In this document: positions 1 to 8,045 of the stretch, one piece after another
How positions within the stretch are numbered: position 1 is the stretch's first letter
Layout: each line of letters starts with the position of its first letter
Assembly (NCBI RefSeq): GCF_011074955.1
Contig: NZ_WUQJ01000037.1
Location: forward strand, 1-64,000
Direction of reading: 5' to 3'
Length of the DNA stretch: 64,000 nucleotides
From: Marinobacter caseinilyticus
Lineage (GTDB): Bacteria; Pseudomonadota; Gammaproteobacteria; Pseudomonadales; Oleiphilaceae
Notes under the pieces: generated by a model
Told to the model about the DNA's origin: nothing
The model's input: the letters and a program-made list of their open reading frames with translations, nothing else
The model's database searches: none
Made by a program: the position numbers and the translations under genes

Positions 1-48
1 CCGCTGTGGCCTGAACTCTACTTTTGAAGCCCCTGGAAAAAGGGGGGA

Positions 49-285
49 TTACCCGCCCATCTCACGGGGATTGCAGGAGCACAAAACGACATCGCCACCC
101 TGGTCCACTGCCCGCCACAGATAGTGGAACTCGCCGATGATCTTCACGAACACCTCATCGATGTAGAAGGTGTCGCCATAACCATCGCGTTTTTGCTCCA
201 GACGAACCGCATATTTTGGCCCAAACTTGTTGCACCTCAGGCAAACCAAATCATGGCTTACGGTGGCGCCCTCCCTCCCGCTCAG
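49..285 (-). mobile_element. IS6-family transposase remnant
   Basis: The minus strand encodes a fragment of an IS6-family DDE transposase. It reads through a VSHD..CNKFGPKYA segment into YIDEVFVKI and HYLWRAVDQ, which match the region around the first catalytic Asp (DE(V/T)) of this family. The reading frame can be followed upstream of the TTG at 249 to about position 285 (GATVSHD), so the homology is longer than the nominal ORF. It then ends in CSCNPREMGG and a stop at 49. The N-terminal HTH part and the remaining DDE residues are absent, so the element is dead. No terminal inverted repeats could be identified. The family assignment is from motif recognition. Confidence 0.75.
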
Positions 286-353
286 ATTTTAGGGGTACGG
301 TGACAATACCTGCTTCGCAGAGGCTCTAACCAGTCAATAAGTCCTTATGACCC

Positions 354-366
354 GGGGGGGGGGGGG
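354..366. repeat. G13 homopolymer tract upstream of pqqA
   Basis: There are thirteen consecutive G residues on the plus strand, between the IS6 remnant and pqqA, about 125 bp before the pqqA start. A run of this length is prone to slippage in replication and also to sequencing error, so its exact length should not be trusted. Confidence 0.9.
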
Positions 367-491
367 CTGCTGGCGAAATGCATGTTCAAAAATACTATGC
401 TGTCGGGTTTAAAGTAATGCTAGTATGAAAATCACGCTATAGGAGTGTCTCCAGTAGCGTGTGAATCTCAACAAAAATAAGGAGTGACATC

Positions 492-563
492 ATGTGGACC
501 AAACCAGCCTATGAAGATCTGAGGATTGGCTTCGAAGTAACCATGTATTTTTCCAACCGTTAA
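492..563 (+). CDS. pqqA: PQQ precursor peptide PqqA
   Basis: A 23-residue peptide with MWTKPAY at the start and EVTMYFSNR at the end. Glu15 and Tyr19 sit in the E-x3-Y arrangement that is cross-linked by PqqE to become the PQQ skeleton; the flanking EVTMY is the classic PqqA signature. An AAGGAG Shine-Dalgarno lies about 8 nt before the ATG. It is the first gene of the pqqABCDE cluster, 57 nt ahead of pqqB. The peptide is ribosomally made, bound by the chaperone PqqD and presented to the radical-SAM enzyme PqqE. Nothing in this gene looks damaged, unlike pqqE downstream. Confidence 0.93.
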   Translation: MWTKPAYEDLRIGFEVTMYFSNR

Positions 564-620
564 AGAAATTGAACGGATGGCCAGTCGACAGCACTGGCCA
601 ATTCTCTCGGAGTCTTCTCC

Positions 621-1550
621 ATGCAGGTTCGTGTACTTGGTTCCGCCGCCGGCGGAGGCTTTCCCCAATGGAACTGCAATTGTCACAATTGTGACGGCTT
701 CAGGAAAGGCGCCCTGAATGCCCAGAGCAGGACTCAATCCTCCATCGCCATCAGTGAAGATGGTGAACGCTGGATACTGTGTAATGCTTCCCCGGATATT
801 CGTGCCCAATTGGCCTCTTTCGAAGCGATGCAGCCGGGCAGGGCATTGCGTGACACCGGCATAAATGCCGTTCTGCTCATTGACAGCCAAGTGGATCACG
901 CCACGGGCTTGTTGATGCTTCGGGAAGGCATGCCCTTGGATGTTTGGTGTACAGCGCAGGTTCATGATGACTTGAGCAGTGGATTCCCATTGTTCAGAAT
1001 GCTTGAGCACTGGAACGGTGGCCCCCAGTGGCATGAGGTTCCGGCGACAGACCAAGTCTCTTTTACCATTCCTTGCGCGCCCTCTCTCACACTGACTGCA
1101 ATACCGCTGCTGAGCAATGCGCCGCCTTATTCACCCAGGCGCAACCATCCCCATCCTGGCGATAACATCGGCCTGTTCATCGAGGATTCGCGAACCGGAA
1201 AGACCTTGCTATATGCGCCAGGCCTTGGCCAGCCAGATGACAATATCCTCGCCTGGATGGCCAGAGCAGACACCCTCCTGGTGGATGGCACCGTTTGGCA
1301 GGATGATGAAATGCTGCGCTGCGAAGTCGGCACCCGCACCGGCCAGGAAATGGGGCACCTGGCCCAGAGCGGGCCGGGTGGCATGATTGAAGTGCTTGAT
1401 AGTATGTCGGCGTCCCGCAAGATTCTGATCCATATCAACAACACCAATCCCATCCTTGATGAGTCGTCACCGGAGCGGGCCACACTGGCCAGTCATAAAA
1501 TCGAGGTGGCCTACGACGGGATGCACCTTGAGCTTACGGGGCAGGCATGA
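621..1550 (+). CDS. pqqB: PQQ biosynthesis protein PqqB
   Basis: PqqB (309 aa, normal length) is a metallo-beta-lactamase-fold protein that acts between peptide cross-linking and the final PqqC step; it has been proposed to hydroxylate the cross-linked Glu-Tyr dipeptide. The N-terminus has the typical VLGSAAGGGFPQWNC and the Cys cluster NCNCHNC, which in PqqB binds a structural metal. The DSQVDHA segment near residue 95 is the degenerate form of the family's metal motif. The start ATG is preceded by a GGAG at about 609. The end overlaps the pqqC start by 4 nt (ATGA), which suggests translational coupling. The reading frame is intact. Confidence 0.94.
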   Translation: MQVRVLGSAAGGGFPQWNCNCHNCDGFRKGALNAQSRTQSSIAISEDGERWILCNASPDIRAQLASFEAMQPGRALRDTGINAVLLIDSQVDHATGLLMLREGMPLDVWCTAQVHDDLSSGFPLFRMLEHWNGGPQWHEVPATDQVSFTIPCAPSLTLTAIPLLSNAPPYSPRRNHPHPGDNIGLFIEDSRTGKTLLYAPGLGQPDDNILAWMARADTLLVDGTVWQDDEMLRCEVGTRTGQEMGHLAQSGPGGMIEVLDSMSASRKILIHINNTNPILDESSPERATLASHKIEVAYDGMHLELTGQA

Positions 1551-2302
1551 ACGCAGCAGTTACAACGGCCATGGGTCGCGCAGATTTTGAGCAGGCGTTG
1601 CGGCGCAAGGGTCACTACTACCATATCCATCATCCATACCATCGAGATATGTATAGCGGCAAATGCACGCCGGAGGAGATCCGGGGATGGGTCGCGAACC
1701 GTTATTATTACCAGGTAAACATCCCCCGAAAAGATGCAGCGATTATGGCCAATTGCCCGGATGCATCGGTGCGCAGGCTCTGGCTGCAGCGGATTCTGGA
1801 TCATGACGGGCACGACGACAACAAGGGTGGTATCGAAGCCTGGCTGAACCTTGCTGAAGCGGTGGGGCTGAGTCGGGAAGAGGTCATTGACCAGCGCCAC
1901 GTGCTGCCCGGTGTGCGATTTGCCGTCGATGCCTATCTGCACTTCGCTCGCCGGGCGACGTGGCAGGAAGCGGCCTGTTCATCGTTGACCGAGTTATTTG
2001 CACCGGAGATTCATCAGTCGCGACTGGAAAGCTGGCCAAATCATTACCCCTGGATCAAGACTGAGGGCTACTCCTATTTTCGCAAGCGGTTGTCCGAGGC
2101 CAGGCGGGATGTTGAGCATGGCCTGACAATCACCCTGGATCATTTTACAACGGCAAATCAGCAAGCCCGGGCTCTCGAAATTCTGCAGTTTAAACTGGAT
2201 ATTTTGTGGACCATGCTGGATGCCCTTACGATGGCCTATCGCCATCGGACACCACCGTATCATTCTGTGACTGACCAGTCAGTTTGGCACCGGGGGCTTT
2301 GA
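1547..2302 (+). CDS. pqqC: Pyrroloquinoline-quinone synthase PqqC
   Basis: PqqC (251 aa) is the cofactor-free oxidase that catalyses the last step, ring closure and eight-electron oxidation of the intermediate AHQQ to PQQ. It is a helical haem-oxygenase-fold protein. HHPYHRDMYSGKCTPEEIRGW, followed by NRYYYQVNIPRKDA, matches the conserved N-terminal half; its His, Tyr, Arg and Lys residues line the active site in characterised enzymes. The start overlaps pqqB by 4 nt and the stop overlaps the pqqD ATG (TGATG at 2300-2304). The length and frame are normal, so this gene appears functional. Confidence 0.95.
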   Translation: MNAAVTTAMGRADFEQALRRKGHYYHIHHPYHRDMYSGKCTPEEIRGWVANRYYYQVNIPRKDAAIMANCPDASVRRLWLQRILDHDGHDDNKGGIEAWLNLAEAVGLSREEVIDQRHVLPGVRFAVDAYLHFARRATWQEAACSSLTELFAPEIHQSRLESWPNHYPWIKTEGYSYFRKRLSEARRDVEHGLTITLDHFTTANQQARALEILQFKLDILWTMLDALTMAYRHRTPPYHSVTDQSVWHRGL

Positions 2303-2580
2303 TGGACTTTGAAAATGCCAACAAAGTGCCTCGTCTGAGGCTGGGCTTCCGATTTCAGTGGGAGCCTGCTCAGAATGCGCATGTCCTGCTTTATCCGGAA
2401 GGTATGGTACGACTGAATGAAAGTGCTGGGGCCGTCCTTAGTGAGGTTGATGGACAACGGTCGGTTGCGGATATCGTGGCGACCCTGGAAAAGCAATTTC
2501 CAGAGGCTGGACCACTGATGACCGACGTCTGGGATTTTCTGGAAGACGCCGAACAGAAAAGCTGGATTGAATTTAGATGA
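2302..2580 (+). CDS. pqqD: PQQ peptide chaperone PqqD
   Basis: PqqD (92 aa from the ATG at 2302) is a small winged-helix RiPP recognition element that binds the PqqA peptide and delivers it to PqqE. The sequence shows the usual VPRLRLGFRFQWE opening, LLYPEGMVRLNESAGAVL and a C-terminal helix ending DVWDFLEDAE. I chose ATG 2302, which overlaps the pqqC stop as TGATG, over an upstream in-frame TTG at 2284, because it gives the family's usual length. The stop at 2578-2580 overlaps the ATG of pqqE (ATGA). It appears intact. Confidence 0.92.
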   Translation: MDFENANKVPRLRLGFRFQWEPAQNAHVLLYPEGMVRLNESAGAVLSEVDGQRSVADIVATLEKQFPEAGPLMTDVWDFLEDAEQKSWIEFR

Positions 2581-3731
2581 GTCACGAAATCTCCTCAATC
2601 AATGGCCCGGGTACCGAAATTGGTCCTCCTTTCTGGCTGCTGGCTGAGTTGACGTATCGTTGTCCGCTTTAGTGTCCCTACTGCTCCAATCCACTGGACT
2701 TCGCCAATACCCAGAAAGAGCTGAGCACTGAAGAATGGGTGAGCGTGCTTCGTCAGGGTCGGGAGATGGGAGCGGCGCAATTGGGGTTTTCGGGTGGTGA
2801 GCCCCTGGTTCGGCAAGATCTGGCTGAACTGATTGCCGAGGCCCGTCATCTCGGCTATTACTCGAACCTAATTACTTCAGGGTTGGGGCTTACTGCTGCC
2901 AAAGTCCAGGCATTCAGGGATGCCGGGCTGGATCACATCCAGGTGAGCTTTCAGGCGTCTGACCCAGAGTTGAACAATGCCGTGGCGGGGTCCCGGAAAG
3001 CCTTCGAGCAAAAGCTGGCTATGGCCCGGGCGGTAAAAGAAGCCGGCTACCCCATGGTGCTTAACTTTGTTATTCACCGACACAACATCCATCAGATGAT
3101 CGACATCATCGACCTTTGCGACCGTCTTGATGCTGATTACGTGGAACTGGCGACTTGCCAATATTACGGATGGGCGTTCAAGAATCGCGCGGGTCTTATG
3201 CCGTCCCACGCGCAGTTGATTACCGCCGAAGCGGAGGTTGATGCCTACCGCGAGCGGTTAGCGGCCAACGGCTCCCGAATGAAGTTGATTTTTGTAACGC
3301 CTGACTATTACGAAGAACGCCCGAAAGCCTGCATGAACGGTTGGGGTAGCCTGTTCCTGACAGTGGCGCTGGACGGCACTGCCCTGCCTTGCCACAGTGC
3401 CCGGCTGCTGCCCATCGAGTTTCCCAACGTCCGGGAGTCGGGACTGCGTTCTATCTGGTATGACAGCCCGGGTTTTAACCACTATCGTGGAGATAGCTGG
3501 ATGCCCGAGCCCTGCCGGTCCTGTGACGAAAAGGGTAAGGATTTCGGAGGCTGTCGTTGTCAGGCCTACCTGCTGACCGGCGATGCCGACAATGCTGACC
3601 CGGTGTGCAGCAAATCGTCCCACCATGACCGGATTCTGGCGGCGCGCCGGGCGGCTGACCACGCTACCACCGGCCTTGAGGATCTTACCTATCGTAACAC
3701 GGAAAACTCCCGACTTTTCTTCCGGGGCTGA
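2577..3731 (+). pseudogene. pqqE: PqqE radical-SAM enzyme, interrupted by an in-frame TAG
   Basis: PqqE is the radical-SAM/SPASM enzyme that forms the Glu-Tyr carbon-carbon bond in PqqA. Translation from ATG 2577 (overlapping the pqqD stop) gives MSHEISSINGPGTEIG and then YRCPL-stop-CPYCSNP. The stop is TAG at 2670-2672, codon 32, between Cys29 and Cys33 of the CxxxCxxC [4Fe-4S] motif; homologues have Gln (CAG) there. The frame then stays open to 3731, for 384 codons in all, and keeps the C-terminal SPASM cysteines (ACMNGW, LPCHSAR, CRSCDEKG, GGCRCQ). A restart at 2739 would lack the radical-SAM cluster. The cause may be a C-to-T nonsense mutation, a sequencing error or readthrough. Confidence 0.9.
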
Positions 3732-5575
3732 TACCCGCCGACTGACGGCCGTGCAGGCGGCAGAAGGACTTGTTCAACGCAGCGAGCTTGTTGCCTCCGA
3801 AGCGGGCGTGTTCTGGCTAGAATCTGACCCGTCGTCCGGCCTCAACCTGATTCACACCACCGCTGACAATTCCAACGGGCCAGTATCCGTATCGAAGCCA
3901 CTATCAAAAACACTGGGTGTTCGCAGTCAGGTAAACGGCTATGGCGGCGGCGCCTTGTGCGCGGCCCCGGACCGGCTCTTTGCGGTAGAGGCATCGAGTC
4001 AGCAGATTCATACCATTAATCCTGAAACCGGACACTCTGAACCTTTCACCAGTGATCCGGATGCCAGTTACGGCGGTCTGGCATGGGATATGGCCGGGGT
4101 TCGTCTGCTTGCAGTGCGGGGAGTACGCTGATTGCCAGCAACTGGTATTCCTTGAACAGGGGCGGCCGCGGGTACTTCATCAGGGCGAACATTTCTATAG
4201 CGCGCCCGCAGTATCCGATAATGGCCAACGACTGGCATGGTTCAGTTGGTCTTTGCCGGATATGCCGTGGGTTGCTTCTGCGCTCTGGCTTGCATCTATT
4301 GGTGGTGATGGATTGCCAGTCGATGCGAGACTGGTTCCAATGTCGCCTCTGGCGTCGCGAACAGGCTGTGTGCAGCAGCCGGTGTTTATAGGGGAGACGC
4401 TTTACGTTTTATCCGATCATGAAGGCTGGTGGCAGCCGTGGCAATTGACGGAAAAAAGTGAGTGGCGTTGTCTTGACGATACCCGGGCGGATCAGGCTAG
4501 TGCGCCCTGGCAGCTGGGAGAAAGCCACCATGTTGCGTTTTCAGACCGTGGATGGCTTCGGGTGCGTTACTGTGAGGGTATCGGACAGCTCTGGTGGCAG
4601 GTAGACGCGGACGCAGCACCCGTTCGACTGGCAGAACAGTACGTGGATTTTCGCTGTCTCAGGGTTCAGGGCGTCCGTGCAGTCTGTATTGCGCGGGCAG
4701 CTGACAGGCTGGATTCCGTTCTGTCGATTGACTCAGAGACCGGCCAGATTCGCTGCCTCGCCGGTGGTGAGCAGCCATTCGGCAAGGTTGTTCTCTCGCC
4801 CCCCGAACCCTTCCGAATTCCTGCGGCCGGGCAGGACGGATCAAGCGTCAGCGGCTTTTACTATGCTCCGGTACATTTCTCATCCGGTCAGACAGACTCG
4901 CCGCCACTAGTGATGATTGCCCATGGTGGCCCTACGTCTATGGTTTGTCCGGTGCTCAATCCTCAGGTTCAGTTTCTGTGCCATCAGGGCTTCGCTGTAG
5001 CCGAAGTGAATTACCGTGGCAGTTCCGGTTTTGGTCGTGACTTCCGCATGGCCCGTGCCGGGCAATGGGGACTGTTAGACGTTCGGGACATGGAAAGTGC
5101 AGCAAGGAGCCTTGTCAGTTCCGGAAAAGCCAGCCGCCAGTCCGTGTTCATACAGGGGCGCAGCTCCGGTGGCTACACGGCTTTGATGGCCCTAGTTTCG
5201 TCAGACTATTTCACCGCCGGCGTAAGCCAGTTCGGCGTCAGCGATCCCGAGCGACTGCGGCAGATGACCCATCGTTTTGAGTCCGGTTATCTGGACTGGC
5301 TTCTGGGGCCACTGGATCGGGTGCCACACCAGTGGGAGCAGCGCTCGCCTTTGGCTCAGGCCAGGCGAATCCGGCGACCAATGGCGTTCTTTCAGGGCGG
5401 CCAGGACTCTGTGGTCGTGCCCGAACAGACTCGAAGTATGGCGGAAGCGATTCGGGCAAATGGCCAGCAACCTCTGGTCCGGATTTACCCGGATGAAGGC
5501 CACGGATTCAGAAAAGCTGGAAACCAGGCAGATATGTTGAGCACGCTCGCTGATTTTTACCGTCAGTATGACTGA
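3676..5575 (+). pseudogene. S9-family (prolyl oligopeptidase-like) peptidase, frameshifted
   Basis: Two overlapping frames together encode one S9-family peptidase: a beta-propeller N-terminus and an alpha/beta-hydrolase C-terminus. The catalytic residues are GRSSGGY (Ser codon 5162), GGQDSVVVP (Asp) and DEGHGF (His). The first frame ends at 4131 just after AWDMAGVRLLAVR. Removing one G from GGGG at 4118-4121 joins it to EYADCQQLVFLEQG in the second frame. The start is uncertain: TTG 3676 inside pqqE, or GTG 3751. S9 peptidases occur in some Pseudomonas pqq clusters (pqqM), so a role in processing PqqA is plausible by context. A homopolymer indel could be a real mutation or a sequencing error. 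Confidence 0.82.
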
Positions 5576-5714
5576 GTCTTTTAAAGATAGAAGCCTGTGA
5601 ATCACTTATGGCAATCATTAGATCGGCAGATCTGAGTAACAAGTAAAGGTTTGCTTCACCCTCTGTGATCTTGGGAGCGTTGTTGGAGAACGCTTGGAAT
5701 CCCGTGATAGCCGC

Positions 5715-5751
5715 AAAAAAAGAGGCGGTCAAGCCTGAGCCTGACCGCCTC
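5715..5751 (-). terminator. Rho-independent terminator of the sugar dehydrogenase unit
   Basis: On the minus strand a perfect 10-bp stem (GAGGCGGTCA with TGACCGCCTC, 10-nt loop) is followed by seven T residues. It sits 37 nt beyond the stop of the PQQ-dependent sugar dehydrogenase gene. Its position also separates that unit from the convergent pqq cluster. Confidence 0.85.
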
Positions 5752-5787
5752 GGAGGGTTCCAGATTCACTATGGTAATAGTGATCGG

Positions 5788-7098
5788 TTACTTATTACTG
5801 GTGGCGGTTACCTGGAAAATCTCACCCTCGTCTACAGCAACGTAGAGTGAATTATCCGGCGCCAATACCAGGCCACGGAAACGCTTCTGGGAGCCCAAAG
5901 GCATGCGGGTGATGCCGTTAATGCCGAGTCCGTCAGGTGTGATGCTGACCATATCGATGCGCTGACCGATGGGCGTGCCGCCGAAGCCGATGCCCAGAAC
6001 ACCCGTTGCTAGACGACCCTCATAAATACCCCAGTTTTCACCCTTCAGGAACGCAGCCGATGAGGTGCCCTGGGACAACCCGTTGTTGTTCCAGGTTGGG
6101 GGCATCAGATCGTCAAACCGAGTGTCACTCATGGGCATGTACGCCGCACGAACCGCAGGATCCATTCCATCCATTTGGTTTGGAGTGTAGCCACAGTACT
6201 CGTCGGGACATTCGCCGCGACCGGCGATATTCTGCTGGGGATCCCAGCCCGCATTTCCGCCGTTCACAAGGGCCGTGATTTCGTCGCTGTGCCACGGACC
6301 ATGCTCAGCGGTAAACGCCTTGCCATCGCTTGGGCGAAAATCGATGCCTTGCACGTTACGATGACCGTAGGTGTATATCCGCTTATCGAAGCCTTCTGGC
6401 GGGTTGTTTTCCGGATGTGCATTACCGTCTGTATCGACGCGCAGTACCTTACCGCACAGCAGTGTTGGAGACTGTGGGCAGACACCTCTGTGGCGATCGC
6501 CGCCCGCTATCCATAGGTACCCACCAGGGCCCACACGCAGGCGTCCGCCATTGTGCGCACCCGGGCCGCCGAAGGGCTGGTCTGACTCGAATGGCTTGTA
6601 CTGAATGTCTTTGACAATATCGGTTCTATCAACGACTTTCTTGAGGTCTTCGCTCAAGGTTAGACGCATCACGATATTGCCATCACAACGTTCAAAGTTG
6701 GTTTTACAGCCACTCCCATGATATTTGTTTGACGTCGACGCAACATAAAGACGTCGATTCTGGTCAAAATGTCGATCCGCAGCTACCCCCATCATACCTG
6801 CCTGACCTTCGCAGAAGAGGTCAGCAGCGCTGCTGGCGTAACCCGATGAGCCTTTCATGCCGTAGATCTTAGTAACTTCTCCATCTGGCGAGCGCACGGA
6901 TAAGCCTTTACACTTCTCGGTGAAGAACATCGTGCCATCAGAGCGAACATTCATATCCCAGGGTGATTCCAAACCGTCCAGGATCGGTGTTACCTTTATT
7001 GTTGGTACATCCATGCCGGCACCATAGGCAACTGAACCGCCCATAAGGAGGGCGGTCACTGCCGAGGTAACGAGCGACTTAGTGAGTAAATGTTTCAC
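5788..7098 (-). CDS. PQQ-dependent sugar dehydrogenase, soluble GDH-like
   Basis: The product is a 436-aa exported protein of the glucose/sorbosone dehydrogenase family (six-bladed beta-propeller using PQQ and calcium). An N-terminal signal peptide (MKHLLTKSL to VAYGAG) is followed by LESPWDM, GMMGVAAD, AHNGGRLRVGPGGYLW (the His is the catalytic base in soluble glucose dehydrogenase), YTYGHRNVQGI, EHGPWHSDE and NGGNAGW. The start is GTG at 7098 with a clear AAGGAGTC site. It lies 11 nt downstream of a cytochrome c gene, its likely electron acceptor in the periplasm. The substrate cannot be told from sequence; any aldose is possible. It points towards the pqq genes and depends on the cofactor they make. 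Confidence 0.9.
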   Translation of the reverse strand: MKHLLTKSLVTSAVTALLMGGSVAYGAGMDVPTIKVTPILDGLESPWDMNVRSDGTMFFTEKCKGLSVRSPDGEVTKIYGMKGSSGYASSAADLFCEGQAGMMGVAADRHFDQNRRLYVASTSNKYHGSGCKTNFERCDGNIVMRLTLSEDLKKVVDRTDIVKDIQYKPFESDQPFGGPGAHNGGRLRVGPGGYLWIAGGDRHRGVCPQSPTLLCGKVLRVDTDGNAHPENNPPEGFDKRIYTYGHRNVQGIDFRPSDGKAFTAEHGPWHSDEITALVNGGNAGWDPQQNIAGRGECPDEYCGYTPNQMDGMDPAVRAAYMPMSDTRFDDLMPPTWNNNGLSQGTSSAAFLKGENWGIYEGRLATGVLGIGFGGTPIGQRIDMVSITPDGLGINGITRMPLGSQKRFRGLVLAPDNSLYVAVDEGEIFQVTATSNK

Positions 7099-7109
7099 GG
7101 TAAGACTCC

Positions 7110-7448
7110 TTAGTTATTGTATTTTGCGTCTTTAAGGTAAACAGAGAGGTTTTCGATCTCTTCATCGGTTAGGGGCTTGGCCATCATGATCATCAGAGAT
7201 GAATTCGGTCCGAACTTCTGGCCCTCTCGGTAGGCTTTCAGCTTTTCCCGAGTGTACTCAATGGGCTTACCCGAAACTTTTGGGTAGCTTGCAGCTCCTT
7301 TACCAGCTGGCCCATGGCATGCATGGCATGATTGATGAAAACGCTCTTCACCAGCTGCTGCATCACCAACTATCGCACTACTCGCAATCGCCGAATTCGA
7401 TAAACCAAGAATCAGTGCCAGGGTCATAAGGCCGGCGTACTTGGACAA
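7110..7448 (-). CDS. Class I c-type cytochrome
   Basis: A small exported cytochrome c with one haem site, CHACH, and an axial Met candidate in MIMMAKPLTDEE. The C-terminal helix (EEIENLSVYLKDAKY) is typical of cytochrome c553/c4-type domains. I chose TTG 7448 as the start because AGGAG lies 7 nt before it, which gives a 112-aa protein with a signal peptide ending SNSAIAS. An in-frame start at 7487 would add 13 residues without such a site. The gene is immediately upstream of the PQQ-dependent sugar dehydrogenase, so it probably takes electrons from that enzyme towards an oxidase. Confidence 0.87.
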   Translation of the reverse strand: MSKYAGLMTLALILGLSNSAIASSAIVGDAAAGEERFHQSCHACHGPAGKGAASYPKVSGKPIEYTREKLKAYREGQKFGPNSSLMIMMAKPLTDEEIENLSVYLKDAKYNN

Positions 7449-7675
7449 GTTGACTCTCCTATATGGTTCTTGTTTTTGGCGCCTCAAAAGCTGGTTTTAG
7501 AACCAGTCTTCAGAGTCACTTTTGAGCATTGACCATCGGCTTCAATCCGTCAAAGCCAAACACTGATACTTTGGTATAGATTTTGTTGCCGTTTAGCACT
7601 ACCGGTTAATTTACGTCCCCATTGTTGGAAAGGTCCCAGAGCTAGACTAGTGAGCCGCCTCCATCGCTCTAAAAG

Positions 7676-7698
7676 GACCGCTTTTATTAGAAGCGGTC
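7676..7698. repeat. Stem-loop, 8-bp perfect inverted repeat
   Basis: GACCGCTT and AAGCGGTC are separated by a 7-nt loop. There is no T-run on either side, so this is not an obvious terminator. It could be an operator or a remnant of a mobile element. Confidence 0.55.
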
Positions 7699-7892
7699 AT
7701 TATTGGCAGTGTGAAATGCGCCTCGAAAATGTCCGCTTATGGGTGAGAGGCATCAATGTTCGCTTTTGTTTAAGAGCTTGTACCCACGTATTTATGAGTT
7801 CTGTCTCGGACGTTCATAGGCGCACGGCTTGTTTAGCGGTTTTCAGTGCAGAGGTCAGAATGACGTTTTTGAATAAAACTCGTTAAAAGGTG

Positions 7893-7921
7893 TGGACACA
7901 CCATGGACACGATTTGGACAC
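7893..7921. repeat. Three TGGACAC direct repeats at 11-bp spacing
   Basis: TGGACAC occurs at 7893, 7904 and 7915, exactly 11 bp apart, so all three lie on the same face of the helix. They are 48-76 bp beyond the 3' end of tRNA-Arg. Phased short repeats next to a tRNA 3' end resemble arm-type integrase sites of a lost genomic island or phage, but could also be an operator. No integrase gene is present in the window. Confidence 0.6.
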
Positions 7922-7928
7922 AGCCCAA

Positions 7929-7960
7929 CAAAAAAGGCCTGCGTTTGCACGCAAGCTTTT
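7929..7960 (-). terminator. Terminator downstream of tRNA-Arg
   Basis: On the minus strand GCTTGCGT and ACGCAGGC form a stem (one G-T pair) over a short loop, followed by a run of six T residues after GGCC. It lies 9 nt past the 3' CCA of the tRNA. Confidence 0.75.
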
Positions 7961-7968
7961 GAAGATAA

Positions 7969-8045
<77 letters not shown>

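Larger units (their letters stand above)
7449..7968. other. Intergenic region between the cytochrome c gene and tRNA-Arg
   Basis: About 520 bp with no convincing gene. It should hold the promoter of the cytochrome/sugar dehydrogenase unit near 7460-7620, although I could not pick a -35/-10 pair with confidence. It also contains a stem-loop at 7676-7698, two AATGT(C/T)CGCTT-like segments near 7727 and 7757, the TGGACAC repeats at 7893-7921 and the tRNA terminator. The mixture looks like a worn insertion region beside a tRNA gene. Confidence 0.5.

Noticed and set aside
49..285. Active insertion sequence at the left edge
   Set aside because: Only a central transposase fragment remains and no terminal repeats were found.
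2665..2680. pqqE TAG as pyrrolysine or programmed recoding
   Set aside because: TAG ends other genes in this window (for example algE), homologues have Gln here, and no recoding element is visible; mutation or error is simpler.
7671..7921. CRISPR-like array
   Set aside because: The repeats are 7 bp at 11-bp spacing without spacer-sized units, and no cas gene is present.
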